A stretch of 64,000 nucleotides of DNA from Aquibacillus saliphilus (GCF_020404745.1 NZ_JAIZAP010000014.1:1-64000), one strand, 5' to 3'; positions 18,538 to 28,498 are shown, counted from the stretch's first letter. The notes: generated from the letters alone by a model not told the origin. Numbers and translations: made by a program.

Positions 18538-19569
18538 ATGGTTGATTCTATTGATAAACGCAAATCCCAGCATATTGATATTGTTTTAAACGAAACAGTT
18601 ACAGGTAAAAACACTTCAACTGGATTTGAATCGTATAAATACATACATAATGCATTACCAGAAATAGATTTTGAAGAAATCGATTTAACGAGTGAATTTT
18701 TAGGAAATAGTTATAAAACTCCGTTTCTTGTCAGTTCGATGACAGGTGGCGCTGCCTTAGCTGAAACGATTAATCGAAATATAGCAGAAGCGGCAGAAGA
18801 AAAAGGATGGGCAATTGGGTTAGGTTCGACCCGAGCATTAATAGAAAATAAAAGTTATCGGTCGTCGTTTCAGGTCCGAAAGTATGCACCAAACGTGCCA
18901 ATTATTGCTAATCTAGGTGCTGTCCAGCTTAATTATGGGTTTGGAATTGATAAATGCAAACAAATAATTGAGATTACGGAAGCTGATTCGTTAGTACTAC
19001 ATTTAAATAGTATTCAAGAAGTCATTCAAGAAGGTGGAGATACCAACTTCAAAGACTTATTGATCAAAATAGAAAAGCTTTGTAGTCAACTAGAGGTACC
19101 GATTGGAGTCAAAGAAGTTGGTTGGGGAATTGATGGCGCCGTTGCTAAACAGCTATGTGATGCTGGTGTTGCTTTTATTGATGTAGCAGGTGCTGGCGGA
19201 ACTTCTTGGAGTCAGGTTGAAAAATTCCGTTCCAATGAACCGGTTAAGAAACAAGCTGCAGAAGCATTTAGCGAATGGGGTATTCCAACAGTTGATTGCA
19301 TCACCTCTGTTCGCAAACAAATTGATAAGCAATCAGTAATTGCAAGTGGCGGAATAAAAACCGGTGTCGATGCAGCGAAAGCCATTACACTTGGTGCTGA
19401 TATGGTAGGCTTTGGTCGGTCTGTTTTACAAGCTGCAACGGATTCGGTTGATACTATGCTTCAAGTAATGGCAACAAGGGAACTAGAATTGCAAATGGCG
19501 ATGTTTGCTGTTGGTACAAAGTCATTAAAAGAACTAAGGGAAACAGATCGTTTAGTGAAGACGTTGTAG
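18538..19569 (+). CDS. fni: Isopentenyl-diphosphate delta-isomerase, type 2
   Basis: Interconverts isopentenyl and dimethylallyl diphosphate using reduced FMN. The 343-residue TIM-barrel protein has the type 2 features: RKSQHIDIVLNE at the N-terminus, TPFLVSSMTGG near residue 60, GLGSTRALIE near 100, HLNSIQEVIQEGGDTNF in the middle, and IASGGIKTGVDAAKAITLGA near the C-terminus. ATG lies behind AAGGAGTTTTCTT. It closes the mevalonate operon after a 107-bp gap with no terminator. Confidence 0.95.
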   Translation: MVDSIDKRKSQHIDIVLNETVTGKNTSTGFESYKYIHNALPEIDFEEIDLTSEFLGNSYKTPFLVSSMTGGAALAETINRNIAEAAEEKGWAIGLGSTRALIENKSYRSSFQVRKYAPNVPIIANLGAVQLNYGFGIDKCKQIIEITEADSLVLHLNSIQEVIQEGGDTNFKDLLIKIEKLCSQLEVPIGVKEVGWGIDGAVAKQLCDAGVAFIDVAGAGGTSWSQVEKFRSNEPVKKQAAEAFSEWGIPTVDCITSVRKQIDKQSVIASGGIKTGVDAAKAITLGADMVGFGRSVLQAATDSVDTMLQVMATRELELQMAMFAVGTKSLKELRETDRLVKTL

Positions 19570-19600
19570 AAAGTTCAAGTATTTATGAGGAGTGAGCGAG

Positions 19601-20503
19601 TTGAAAATAGGAATGATAGGCATTGGAGATATTGCAAAAAAAGCATATCTACCAGTATTAACCCAAACGAAGGGTGTTGAGCTTCACGTCTGTTCTAGAA
19701 AGGCCGAAACATTGGAAGAAATTTCAGCTACCTATCAGATCAACCACACGTATCAACAAATCGATAAATGGCTAGCGAGTGGAATTACGGCTGCTTTTGT
19801 TCACTCCTCAACAGATTCTCATGAGGAGATTATTGACAAATTACTTGATGAAAATATTCATGTCTATGTTGATAAACCAATAACCTATCATGCCGAGTCT
19901 TCACGGCGTCTGATTGAAAAAGCTAAAAATAAAAATTTACTACTTATGGTCGGATTTAACCGGCGATATGCACCACCTTATCAAAAGTTAAAAGAACTCG
20001 TAGATCCAAACATGGTAGTTATGCAAAAAAATCGAGGTCATCAAGCGGATAATTTACGTACTTTTATTTTTGATGATTTCATTCATGTCATCGATACATT
20101 ACTTTATTTGTTTCCTTATCCAGTTGAAAACGTTCACGTGCGCGGTAAAAAGCAGGATGGAAAGCTTCATCATGTTATCCTTCAGTTGGAGGCACAACAA
20201 GGTTCAGCGATTGGTATTATGAACCGAGAGGCCGGAACAACAGAGGAAAAGGTTGACGTGTTCAATTCAGACGAAACCAGGTCAGTTGTGAATGTGGATG
20301 AGGTTCATTCACATAAAGATAAAAATATCTTCACTTATGGTAAGAATGATTGGGAACCGGTGCTTAAAAAACGAGGTTTCCATGGTGTGATTGCAGCATT
20401 CCTTACGGCTGTCAGTAATAATAGAGTGCTAGAAAGTAATTATCAGCAAGATTTACAAGCGCATCTATTAGCTGAGAAGGTTATCGATTCATTAATGAAC
20501 TAA
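19601..20503 (+). CDS. Gfo/Idh/MocA family oxidoreductase
   Basis: A 300-residue NAD(P)-dependent dehydrogenase. The N-terminus carries a Rossmann motif (IGMIGIGDIAKKAYLPVL), and the conserved DKPITYHAESSRRLIE near residue 90 includes the lysine-proline pair of this family. I choose TTG at 19601, nine bases after AGGAG; the GTG at 19592 overlaps that ribosome site. It follows fni by 31 bp and may be co-transcribed. Substrate is unknown; family members act on sugars, inositols and related polyols. Confidence 0.8.
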   Translation: MKIGMIGIGDIAKKAYLPVLTQTKGVELHVCSRKAETLEEISATYQINHTYQQIDKWLASGITAAFVHSSTDSHEEIIDKLLDENIHVYVDKPITYHAESSRRLIEKAKNKNLLLMVGFNRRYAPPYQKLKELVDPNMVVMQKNRGHQADNLRTFIFDDFIHVIDTLLYLFPYPVENVHVRGKKQDGKLHHVILQLEAQQGSAIGIMNREAGTTEEKVDVFNSDETRSVVNVDEVHSHKDKNIFTYGKNDWEPVLKKRGFHGVIAAFLTAVSNNRVLESNYQQDLQAHLLAEKVIDSLMN

Positions 20504-20515
20504 AATTTACACCTG

Positions 20516-20597
20516 AATCAATTTCATAATTCCCTTATGCAGCATTTGTCATCCCCTGAGGATAACAAGTGCAAAAATCAGTATTATGAAATTGACT
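20516..20597. repeat. Nested palindromic element B
   Basis: Outer arms AATCAATTTCATAAT (20516-20530) and ATTATGAAATTGACT (20583-20597) are inverted copies with one mismatch. The inner stem is TTGTCATCC (20546-20554) with GGATAACAA (20560-20568), one mismatch, 5-base loop. The outer arms match those of element A at 6871-6971, while the cores differ in sequence yet keep the same nested form. Here it lies just past the oxidoreductase stop codon, so a leader-RNA role is unlikely for this copy. Confidence 0.6.
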
Positions 20598-20619
20598 AAC
20601 CTTAGAAAGTATTTTGTGA

Positions 20620-20667
20620 AAAGAAACTAGGCCACTTGCATCTAATGTGCCGAGTTTCTTTTTTTTG
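20620..20667 (+). terminator. Intrinsic terminator
   Basis: AAGAAACTAGGCCAC and GTGCCGAGTTTCTT form a stem with minor mismatches, followed by TTTTTTTT. It ends the isoprenoid/oxidoreductase transcription unit. Confidence 0.8.
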
Positions 20668-20821
20668 TTATAGAAATTATTTTTTAAGTTTCGAATGGAG
20701 TGGAATACTACTCATAGTAGAAATGTGAGAAACGTTTTTGTGTCAGGGTGGTGAAAGATACTACAACCTGTGTATAATAGAGGGATAAGCAAAAATTCCG
20801 TGAATAGAAAGTTGATGAAAT

Positions 20822-23800
20822 ATGAAAGGGTTACCTGTTTCCAAGGATGAAATAAAAGCATTATTTTCTGAACCATTTTACCGCCGAGGACTAACTTATT
20901 TTAATCATGGTCATATTCAGCATCTTTATTATGAAAAAAGTCAAAATAAATGGTATGGCAAAGTTTCAGGAAACGATTTATATGCAGTCATGATTGAAAT
21001 AAAAAATCATGATATTAATTATGATTGTGAATGTTTAGCATTTTCTCAATATGGTGAATGCAAGCATGTAGTTGCTTGTCTTCTTGAGGTTGAAAGAAGA
21101 CAGGATAACAGTAGTCCTGTACAAGTCCAAAACTTTAAAAAAGAGAGGCAACAAGAAGCAATTAACCAATTTATTAACGCATTTTCAAATTTTTATCAAT
21201 CAGAAGGATATAATCAAGAACATATTAGTAAACAGACTCTCCAGACTGAATTTATCGTAAAAACAATGTATCCAGCCTCGAACTTATGGACGATTGAAAT
21301 TAAAATAGGAATTAATCGAACGTATGTCGTTAAGAACTTGAAGCAGTTTCTGAATTCTGTTGAACAACAAAAGAATCTTTATTTTACCGATAACTATACC
21401 TACGATCCAATGGAACAAGTATTTAATCAAGAAGATTTTGAGTTGATTCAATTATTAATAGATGTAAGTAAAAACGAAGAAGCATATTCGAATCCATATT
21501 TTTCTTATCGAAAAGACCAGCGTGTTGCAACGATACCACCGATGGTTGTCGATATGCTTTTATCAAAATTACTACACACAAATTATACATTTGAGAGTTC
21601 AAATCAAACATATAAGCAACTGGAAATTGTTGAAAAAGAAGTTCCTTTTGGTTTTAAAATTGACAAAGGATTAGATGATGAATTTAATTTAGATATAACC
21701 GAATTAACAAATATGGAGTTTTTTGATCTCTATAATTACGTCTTAAAGGACAATACACTGTATAAATTAACTGCCGAACAACAAAGTGTTTTATTAGAGC
21801 TTTCTTCTGGTATTCTTACGGCAGGACCGACATTTCTTGATCAACAGTTTATACCAATTGCAGCTGACCAAATGGAATCATTTCTATCTGTTGTTATACC
21901 TGAAATGAAAAAGATTGGGGAAATTGAGATCTCAGAACAAGTATCCAATCAAATTAGGCAATATCCTCTACAAACTAAGCTGCTAATTGACAGAGAGGAA
22001 GATACGTTACTTGTCGATTTAGAATACCATTATGGCGATATAACGATTAACCCATTTCAAGCTAACTCATCGGATTCTGATGAAACGCGAGGCTTGATGA
22101 TTCGAGATGCCAGAACAGAGCAGCAAATCATGTCTGTAATTGAAAATGCATCCTTAAAATATAACGGAAAGAATTTATATCTCGAAGGAGAAGAAGAAAT
22201 ATATTACTTCCTCTACCGTACCTTACCCTTTTTAGAGGATAAAGCGGAGATATTTTTAACGAATGAGGTTAAGGATCTTCTTTTGCCAGATAGTCAAGCG
22301 CCGGAGACAACATTTGATTTTAACAGTAATGGGAGTTTACTTGAAGTTAGCTTTGACATGAAAGATATTGGTCAGGAGCATATACAGAACATCTTGCAGT
22401 CAGTGATTGAAAAGAAAAATTACTACCGCTTACCAAATGGTGTGTTTGTGGCTATTGAAGGTAATCAGCAATTTCAGAATATAAGAAAGCTCTATTCAGA
22501 TTTAAATGTCAGTAAATCAGAGCTTGAGGATGGTACCCTGCAGCTTCCTGTCTATAGAGCATTGCAGGTCGATGACATTATCAATGAAGGAAACAAGAAT
22601 AAAGTTCGAATTGGAAAACAGTTCCGTCATTTAATTCAAAATTTAAAGAATCCTGATGAATTGGCATTTGATGTGCCATCGAACCTAGATGCTGATCTCC
22701 GAGATTACCAGGAGATTGGTTTTCAGTGGATGAAAACACTCGCACATTATTCACTTGGTGGTATTCTTGCAGATGATATGGGTCTGGGGAAAACGCTGCA
22801 GAGCATTGCCTATTTATTATCAGAAAAAAATGAGTCAAAACAAACGAAACCGGCATTAATAGTCGCGCCGGCATCACTTGTTTATAATTGGAAAATTGAA
22901 TTTGAAAGATTTTCGCCTAGCCTCGAAGTAGAGGTTGTTATCGGAACTCCTAGTGAACGAGAAATGATTTTACAAAGACAGGTGTTACCGGATGTATTTA
23001 TCACATCATATCCGACATTAAGGCAAGACATTGACTGGTATAAGGAACGCCAATTTAGTTCCTTTATCTTGGATGAGGCACAGGCTATAAAAAATTCAGC
23101 AACAAAAACGTCAAAAGCGATCCGTAGTATTAACGCGCATAAACGCTTTGCTCTTAGTGGTACACCGATTGAGAATTCCTTAGATGAACTTTGGGCGATA
23201 TTCCAAGCAATTCTACCTGGCTTTTTTCCAACACAGTCAATGTTTCGGAAACTTTCCGAAGAAAAAATTTCTAAAATGTCACGTCCATTTATTTTAAGGC
23301 GATTGAAAAAAGATGTGTTAACAGAGTTGCCGGACAAAATTGAATCTACGCACGTCTCTGAGCTAACAAGGGAACAAAAAGAGCTGTATCTCGGTTACTT
23401 AGAAAGAATTCAAAGAGAAACGAAGGAATCTTTGAGCGGCGAAGGGCTGAATAAGAGTCGAATTAAAATACTGGCTGGATTAACTCGTCTTCGTCAGTTA
23501 TGTTGTCATCCGTCCTTGTTTATTGAAAACTACGAAGGCACATCTGGAAAATTCGAGCAATTATTAGAGATTGTCAGTAATGCCAGAGAAAATAAAAAAC
23601 GAATGCTAATTTTTTCGCAATTTACAAGTATGCTCCATATTATCCGTGAAGAACTTACAAGGCAGGGGATAAGCTTCTTTTATATTGATGGTCGAACTCC
23701 TTCTAAAGAGCGCGTCGAAATGGTTGAACGATTTAACCAAGGGGAGAATGACATCTTTCTTATTTCCCTTAAAGCAGGGGGAACTGGTCTGAATTTGACT

Positions 23801-24055
23801 GGAGCAGATACGGTAATACTGTATGACTTATGGTGGAATCCAGCTGTAGAAGACCAAGCTGCGGGAAGGGCTCATCGTATGGGACAAAAAAATGTTGTTC
23901 AAGTCATCCGGTTACTGACTAAAGGAACAATTGAGGAGAAAATTGATAAGCTCCAGCAACGTAAGAAAGAATTGATTGAAAAAGTAATTCAGCCTGGTGA
24001 AGCGATGTTGTCTAGTATCACAGAGGATGAAATTAGAGAATTATTGAGTATATAA
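20822..24055 (+). CDS. SNF2-family helicase with SWIM zinc finger
   Basis: A 1077-residue protein of the bacterial SNF2 family, similar in layout to B. subtilis YwqA. An N-terminal SWIM zinc finger (CECLAFSQYGECKHVVAC, about residue 69) is followed by a long less-conserved middle part. The C-terminal helicase spans about 615-1070: Walker A DDMGLGKT (about 650), DEAQ box LDEAQAIKN (about 750), SGTPIENS, and RAHRMGQ near the end. Such proteins translocate on double-stranded DNA and remodel protein-DNA complexes; the bacterial role is uncertain. It appears to be a single-gene unit. Confidence 0.9.
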   Translation: MKGLPVSKDEIKALFSEPFYRRGLTYFNHGHIQHLYYEKSQNKWYGKVSGNDLYAVMIEIKNHDINYDCECLAFSQYGECKHVVACLLEVERRQDNSSPVQVQNFKKERQQEAINQFINAFSNFYQSEGYNQEHISKQTLQTEFIVKTMYPASNLWTIEIKIGINRTYVVKNLKQFLNSVEQQKNLYFTDNYTYDPMEQVFNQEDFELIQLLIDVSKNEEAYSNPYFSYRKDQRVATIPPMVVDMLLSKLLHTNYTFESSNQTYKQLEIVEKEVPFGFKIDKGLDDEFNLDITELTNMEFFDLYNYVLKDNTLYKLTAEQQSVLLELSSGILTAGPTFLDQQFIPIAADQMESFLSVVIPEMKKIGEIEISEQVSNQIRQYPLQTKLLIDREEDTLLVDLEYHYGDITINPFQANSSDSDETRGLMIRDARTEQQIMSVIENASLKYNGKNLYLEGEEEIYYFLYRTLPFLEDKAEIFLTNEVKDLLLPDSQAPETTFDFNSNGSLLEVSFDMKDIGQEHIQNILQSVIEKKNYYRLPNGVFVAIEGNQQFQNIRKLYSDLNVSKSELEDGTLQLPVYRALQVDDIINEGNKNKVRIGKQFRHLIQNLKNPDELAFDVPSNLDADLRDYQEIGFQWMKTLAHYSLGGILADDMGLGKTLQSIAYLLSEKNESKQTKPALIVAPASLVYNWKIEFERFSPSLEVEVVIGTPSEREMILQRQVLPDVFITSYPTLRQDIDWYKERQFSSFILDEAQAIKNSATKTSKAIRSINAHKRFALSGTPIENSLDELWAIFQAILPGFFPTQSMFRKLSEEKISKMSRPFILRRLKKDVLTELPDKIESTHVSELTREQKELYLGYLERIQRETKESLSGEGLNKSRIKILAGLTRLRQLCCHPSLFIENYEGTSGKFEQLLEIVSNARENKKRMLIFSQFTSMLHIIREELTRQGISFFYIDGRTPSKERVEMVERFNQGENDIFLISLKAGGTGLNLTGADTVILYDLWWNPAVEDQAAGRAHRMGQKNVVQVIRLLTKGTIEEKIDKLQQRKKELIEKVIQPGEAMLSSITEDEIRELLSI

Positions 24056-24350
24056 AAGATTATTCGAAAATGGATTATAGTAACTGACTGTTGTCCTTTA
24101 GTCATGTTCGGTTCCTAATAATTCTAAATCTGTATAATTAGTTAGAATAGACCTCACCTAATCAGTTACTGATAGGTGAGGTCTATCGTAGCACGGTAGT
24201 AATTCCCTTAGAGAAATTACTATCCGATGACCACAGTTACCGGCTATGGTCAATTTAGTATTATTCATAACAATGATAATTTATACTACAAATCATAAAA
24301 AATAGTTCGACAACTACTAAAGGTGCTAAAATGTGAAGGGGAGTTAAGTT
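24056..24350. other. Intergenic region with long hairpin
   Basis: ATAGACCTCACCTA (24147-24160) and TAGGTGAGGTCTAT (24173-24186) form a perfect 14-bp stem, but no T-run follows, so termination would be weak. Nothing else is evident. Confidence 0.5.
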
Positions 24351-24833
24351 TTGGACTTAATTAAAATAGGTAAACAAAGCATCGCATTACCAAAAAAACA
24401 AGCTGTGTTTTATTTAAATCGAGTGAGCATGAGAGACACATTGGTGTATATATTTTTACTTATTTTCATTGTATTTCTTCCTGAAGGAATCAAAACATTA
24501 TTTGCTGAGAACTCATTACAAAGTGAGCTTCAATCGATGTATTTCCTTCAAATGGTCCTTTTTTATCCCTTGTATATTATTTTTACAGGACTGATGGGGA
24601 TTTCAATCTTAGCTTTTTTTGGACTACTACTATCAACACTATTGAAAAGAAAACTAGCTTATTCGCATCTTTGGAAAATGGTAGCCTTCGCATTGACGAT
24701 ACCATTAATTTTAACTATGTTAGTAAGTATTATCGGTGTTGGTTATTGGTTGTTTAGTGTACTGTTTTTGTTCTTATTTTACGTTATTTTATATAAAATG
24801 ATAGTAGTTTATCCAAAGAGAAAGAACGCATAA
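24351..24833 (+). CDS. Membrane protein, DUF1189-like
   Basis: A 160-residue protein with four strongly hydrophobic segments (about 28-47, 65-100, 108-128, 130-150). The layout resembles DUF1189 proteins, but it is shorter than usual for them. Start is TTG behind AAGGGGAGTTAAGTT. No functional residues are visible. It is followed directly by a strong terminator, so it is transcribed alone or with the helicase. Confidence 0.5.
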   Translation: MDLIKIGKQSIALPKKQAVFYLNRVSMRDTLVYIFLLIFIVFLPEGIKTLFAENSLQSELQSMYFLQMVLFYPLYIIFTGLMGISILAFFGLLLSTLLKRKLAYSHLWKMVAFALTIPLILTMLVSIIGVGYWLFSVLFLFLFYVILYKMIVVYPKRKNA

Positions 24834-24848
24834 GCAATTAATTAACGT

Positions 24849-24902
24849 GAAAAAAGCGACCATCCTAACACTAATAAGTGAATAGGGTGGTCGCTTTTTT
24901 AA
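24849..24902. terminator. Strong bidirectional terminator
   Basis: AAAAAAGCGACCATCCTA and TAGGGTGGTCGCTTTTTT pair over about 17 bp around a 15-base loop. It lies between convergent genes (24351-24833 plus, 24943-25902 minus) and should serve both. Confidence 0.9.
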
Positions 24903-24918
24903 AAAAGTAAGAATGTAT

Positions 24919-24942
24919 AAAACTTCGCGCCCTGCGCTTTTG
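24919..24942. repeat. Remnant of the dispersed GC-rich repeat (right end)
   Basis: CTTCGCGCCCTGCGCTTTTG matches the right end of copies 1 and 2 and again stops exactly at the stop codon of a minus-strand gene (tdh). The rest of the element is missing or replaced by the adjacent terminator. Confidence 0.5.
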
Positions 24943-25902
24943 TTAACTTACTTTATGCACTTGGTTCTTACTCAATTTTTCTAACATATCTTTTGTCATA
25001 CTCGCTAGATCGTATTTTGCTTTAAAACCCCATTCTTGTTGTGCGGCTGATGCATCGATTGCGTTTGGCCAACTATCTGCAATTGATTGTCGGTCGGGGT
25101 CCACTTTGTAATTCAACTTGAAATTGGGTATGTGTTTTTTAATTTCCTGAGCAATCTGTTCTGGCTCAATACTCATTGCAGTAATATTAAATGCATTCCG
25201 GTGAACGAGTTTACTAGCATCTGCTTCCATTAATTGAATGATAGCGTTAATCGCATCAGGCATATACATCATATCCATGTATGTGCCTTTTTTGATATAT
25301 GATGTGTAGGCTTGTTTCTTGATTGCTTCGTAATATACTTCTACTGCGTAGTCTGTTGTCCCACCACCAGGAGGGGTAACGTAAGAGATTAATCCTGGGA
25401 ACCGGACTCCACGTGTATCAAGTCCAAACTTCTTATAGTAGTAATCACATAGAAGTTCTCCAGATACTTTATTTACTCCGTACATTGTTGTTGGACGTTG
25501 CAACGTATCCTGTGGGGTAAAATCCTTTGGAGTATTCGGTCCAAAAGCCCCAATCGAGCTAGGTGTGAAAAATTGTGCATCTAGTTCTCTAGCAACCTCT
25601 AATGCATTTATTAATCCACCCATATTTATATTCCAAGCAAGAAGTGGATTGTTCTCTGCATTGGCGGATAAAAGGCTAGCTAGATGCATGACGGTATCCA
25701 CGGTATATTTTTTCGCTATCTTACTAAATGTTTTCATATCGGTCACATCCAATAGTTCAAATGGACCAGAATTCACAACCTTACAGTCTGGTTTTCTGAT
25801 GTCTGTTGCAACAACATTATCAGAGCCATATAGTTCTCTAAGTTTCATTACTAGCTCTGAACCAATTTGCCCAAGAGCACCGGTAACTAAGATTTTGTTC
25901 AT
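24943..25902 (-). CDS. tdh: L-threonine 3-dehydrogenase, short-chain (epimerase-like) type
   Basis: Oxidises L-threonine to 2-amino-3-ketobutyrate with NAD+. The 319-residue extended SDR-fold protein has the Rossmann motif [15 protein letters not shown], the catalytic Tyr/Lys pair in [10 protein letters not shown], and [10 protein letters not shown], all typical of the epimerase-like threonine dehydrogenases rather than the zinc type. The kbl gene lies 31 bp upstream on the same strand and uses its product, which supports the assignment. ATG follows AGAGAGGGTGGGATAAAA. Confidence 0.9.
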   Translation of the reverse strand: MNKILVTGALGQIGSELVMKLRELYGSDNVVATDIRKPDCKVVNSGPFELLDVTDMKTFSKIAKKYTVDTVMHLASLLSANAENNPLLAWNINMGGLINALEVARELDAQFFTPSSIGAFGPNTPKDFTPQDTLQRPTTMYGVNKVSGELLCDYYYKKFGLDTRGVRFPGLISYVTPPGGGTTDYAVEVYYEAIKKQAYTSYIKKGTYMDMMYMPDAINAIIQLMEADASKLVHRNAFNITAMSIEPEQIAQEIKKHIPNFKLNYKVDPDRQSIADSWPNAIDASAAQQEWGFKAKYDLASMTKDMLEKLSKNQVHKVS

Positions 25903-25933
25903 TTTTATCCCACCCTCTCTGTCAGTTTAGGAG

Positions 25934-27124
25934 TTAAATAATTCCAAGTTCTTTACCAACTCTTTCATAAACGACAAGTGCTTGATCAAGCATTTCTTTC
26001 GTATGAGCTGCAGTTGGCATGTTTCTTACGCGACCTTTTCCTTTTGGAACGGTAGGAAACACGATAGATTTAGCATAAACACCCTCTTCATTTAAACGCT
26101 TGCTGAACTGTTGAGTTGCTTTTTCATCACCAAGAATACATGGAGTAATCGGGGTTTCACTTTTGCCGATATCAAAACCTAGTTGTTGAAGTCCTTTTTT
26201 TAAGTAATCACTGTTTTCCCAAAGTTTGTTTTGTAGTTCTGTGCTGGTCATTAATATATCAATTGCTTCTGTACTTGCAGCAACATCAGCTGGAGTAAGT
26301 GCAGTCGAAAATAAAAATGGACGGGATTGAACTTTAAGCCAATCGATTAAATCACGTTTACCAGCAACATACCCACCAACTACACCAATTGCTTTTGAGA
26401 GGGTACCCATTTGAAAGTCTACTCGGTCTTGTAGTCCGAAATGTTTTACGGTTCCTGCACCATTGCCTAGTACGCCAGATCCATGAGCATCATCAACATA
26501 AGTCATGAGATCGAATTCCTCAGCGATATCGACAATCTCTGGAAGTTTTGCTACATCTCCGTCCATTGAGAAAACGCCATCGGTAATAATCATAATTTTA
26601 TTATATTGTCCAGACTCTACTGCTGCTTTTGCTTTTTGGCGTAAATCTTCCATATCAGAATGGTTGACACGAATAATCTTTGCCTTCGAAAGCCGGCAAC
26701 CATCAATGATTGATGCATGGTTTAATTCATCAGAAAGTATTGCATCGTTTTTATCCATCACTGCAGAAATAGCTGCCATATTACAGTTAAATCCCGATTG
26801 GTAAGAGATAGCTGCCTCTGTACCTTTGAATTCAGCGAGTTTTTCTTCTAGTTTAAGATGGAGATCTAATGTACCGTTTATTGTTCTGACAGCACCAGCT
26901 CCCACCCCGTGGGTTGAAATTGCTTTAGTAGCAACTTGCTTTAGACGATCATCTGTTGCGAGTCCTAAGTAATTGTTGGATGAAAGATTAATAAGTTCTC
27001 TTCCATTTACTTTTATAATTGGGCCGTTTGCACCCTCTACTGGATCAATCTCATTGTATAGTCCTTGTGATTTCAGCGCATCTAGTCGTTCAGACAGAAA
27101 GCCTGTTAGTTTTTTACTAGTCAA
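25934..27124 (-). CDS. kbl: Glycine C-acetyltransferase (2-amino-3-ketobutyrate CoA ligase)
   Basis: A PLP enzyme of the alpha-oxoamine synthase family, 396 residues. It splits 2-amino-3-ketobutyrate with CoA into glycine and acetyl-CoA. Visible features are [27 protein letters not shown] (PLP-contacting Asp and His) and [16 protein letters not shown] with the PLP lysine. Other members of the family make 5-aminolevulinate or 8-amino-7-oxononanoate, but the adjoining tdh gene points to threonine breakdown. Start is TTG behind GGAGGGATTTCG. Confidence 0.92.
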   Translation of the reverse strand: MTSKKLTGFLSERLDALKSQGLYNEIDPVEGANGPIIKVNGRELINLSSNNYLGLATDDRLKQVATKAISTHGVGAGAVRTINGTLDLHLKLEEKLAEFKGTEAAISYQSGFNCNMAAISAVMDKNDAILSDELNHASIIDGCRLSKAKIIRVNHSDMEDLRQKAKAAVESGQYNKIMIITDGVFSMDGDVAKLPEIVDIAEEFDLMTYVDDAHGSGVLGNGAGTVKHFGLQDRVDFQMGTLSKAIGVVGGYVAGKRDLIDWLKVQSRPFLFSTALTPADVAASTEAIDILMTSTELQNKLWENSDYLKKGLQQLGFDIGKSETPITPCILGDEKATQQFSKRLNEEGVYAKSIVFPTVPKGKGRVRNMPTAAHTKEMLDQALVVYERVGKELGII

Positions 27125-27429
27125 CGAAATCCCTCCTAAACCTATTTTTGTAATTGGATCACATACAATTGTCTTTTTGATGTGTACAATTTATATTGTT
27201 TAATCCTTTACTTACTAAATAGTATAACAAACTTTTATAAAGTGTTCACGTGAAAAAGACGTTATCTTTAAAATTTGTTATCTTTTAAAGCCTAATTAGT
27301 CTTGAATAGATAAGTTATCTAAAAACTTTAAATTTAAATGTACATTATATAACGATTAAATACATATAAATGCATAAAATGTAACTTAAATAATTATTTT
27401 CTTTATTTAATGCACATTATTTAATTAAA

Positions 27430-27440
27430 TATGATATATT
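27430..27440 (+). promoter_or_regulatory. CcpN operator candidate
   Basis: TATGATATATT agrees at every position with the B. subtilis CcpN consensus TRTGHYATAYW as I recall it. It lies immediately upstream of a -10 box TATAAT (27442-27447), inside the promoter of the gapB-like gene, and the ccpN gene itself is 3 kb downstream. In B. subtilis CcpN represses gapB, pckA and sr1 during glycolytic growth. The region is AT-rich, so a chance match is possible. Confidence 0.6.
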
Positions 27441-27441
27441 A

Positions 27442-27447
27442 TATAAT
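27442..27447 (+). promoter_or_regulatory. -10 box of the gapB-like operon
   Basis: TATAAT, 31 bp before the start codon of the gapB-like gene. No good -35 box lies 17 bp upstream; the CcpN site takes part of the spacer. Confidence 0.45.
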
Positions 27448-27472
27448 ATAATAATAAAAAAGGGGGGATTGG

Positions 27473-28498
27473 ATGGAAAGAGGGATTGGAATAAGCGGGA
27501 CAGGGAGAATTGGTCGTCTGTTAATCAGAAAGCTTATGTCAAAGGAAGAAAATCAAACATCATTAAAGGCAATAAATAGTATTTATCCTGCTGACACAAT
27601 TGCTCATTTGTTGAAGTATGATTCTGTCCACGGTAAATGGGATGCCGATATTTCCGCTTATCGAGATGGACTACGTATTAATGGAAATGATATTAAGATG
27701 ACGTTTGAACGAGAACCATCAGAAATACCCTGGCGCAAGTTTGGGATTGATTTAGTAGTGGACGCAACTGGTAAATTTAATGACCGACATGGTGCAAGTG
27801 GGCATATTGAGGCTGGTGCTAAAAAAGTAATTATCACAGCACCAGGAAAGCAAATGGATTTAACTATCGTGATGGGTGTAAACGAACAACTTTACGATCC
27901 AGAAGAACAAACGTATCTTTCAGCAGCATCTTGTACGACCAACTGTGTCGCGCCAATTCTCAAGGTATTAGATGATTCATTTCAAGTAAAACAAGGATGG
28001 CTAACAACGATTCATTCGTTCACATCCGATCAAAAACCTTTAGATAATCCACATAATGACCTGCGCAGGGCAAGAGCGTGTACGCAGTCAATTGTACCGA
28101 CAACAACTGGAATCGGAGCGGCATTAAAGGATGTGCTACCACACCTGTCACCTGTTATTAGAGGTACCTCGGTGCGTGTGCCTACCCAAGACGTGTCCTT
28201 GGCAGATTTAACGATTCAGGTAGATAAGCATTGTGAAGTTGATGAAGTAATCACTAGTTTCAGAAACGCAGCAAGAGGTGAATTGGCAGAGTTTATTGAT
28301 ATTACAGACGAACCATTAGTATCAATCGATTATGTTGGTTGTACGAAATCAGCGGTAGTCGACGGACCTTCCATTATGACTTTTGGGGATCAAATTAAGT
28401 TACTAGCTTGGTATGACAATGAGTGGGCCTATGTTTGTAGAGTAGCTGAGCTTTCTAATTATGTGAAAGAGAGGATGGTAGATTATGTCAAAGTTTGA
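27473..28498 (+). CDS. gapB: Glyceraldehyde-3-phosphate dehydrogenase, gluconeogenic GapB type
   Basis: A 341-residue GAPDH. The N-terminal Rossmann motif is GISGTGRIGRLLIRKL and the active-site cysteine is Cys154 in SAASCTTNCVAP. After the second beta strand it reads AINSIYP, lacking the Asp that favours NAD, which fits NADP use by GapB-type enzymes (inference). The DNPHNDLRRARACTQSIVP segment also resembles GapB. ATG lies behind AAAAAAGGGGGGATTGG. Its 3' end overlaps the SR1P-like gene by 14 bp, and pckA follows, so it acts in gluconeogenesis. Confidence 0.88.
   Translation: MERGIGISGTGRIGRLLIRKLMSKEENQTSLKAINSIYPADTIAHLLKYDSVHGKWDADISAYRDGLRINGNDIKMTFEREPSEIPWRKFGIDLVVDATGKFNDRHGASGHIEAGAKKVIITAPGKQMDLTIVMGVNEQLYDPEEQTYLSAASCTTNCVAPILKVLDDSFQVKQGWLTTIHSFTSDQKPLDNPHNDLRRARACTQSIVPTTTGIGAALKDVLPHLSPVIRGTSVRVPTQDVSLADLTIQVDKHCEVDEVITSFRNAARGELAEFIDITDEPLVSIDYVGCTKSAVVDGPSIMTFGDQIKLLAWYDNEWAYVCRVAELSNYVKERMVDYVKV

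Larger units (their letters stand above)
20504..20821. other. Intergenic region with palindromic element and terminator
   Basis: No gene is seen. It contains palindromic element B (20516-20597), a terminator (20620-20667) and a -10-like TATAAT near 20773 that could serve the helicase gene. Confidence 0.45.
27125..27472. other. Divergent promoter region between kbl and the gapB-like gene
   Basis: Very AT-rich. It contains the CcpN site and -10 box of the gluconeogenic operon on the right and presumably the kbl promoter on the left (TATAAT-like words are frequent). No gene is seen. Confidence 0.5.

Noticed and set aside
22882-23337. 151-codon minus-strand frame inside the SNF2 helicase gene
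   Set aside because: Antisense shadow; the helicase motifs lie on the plus strand.
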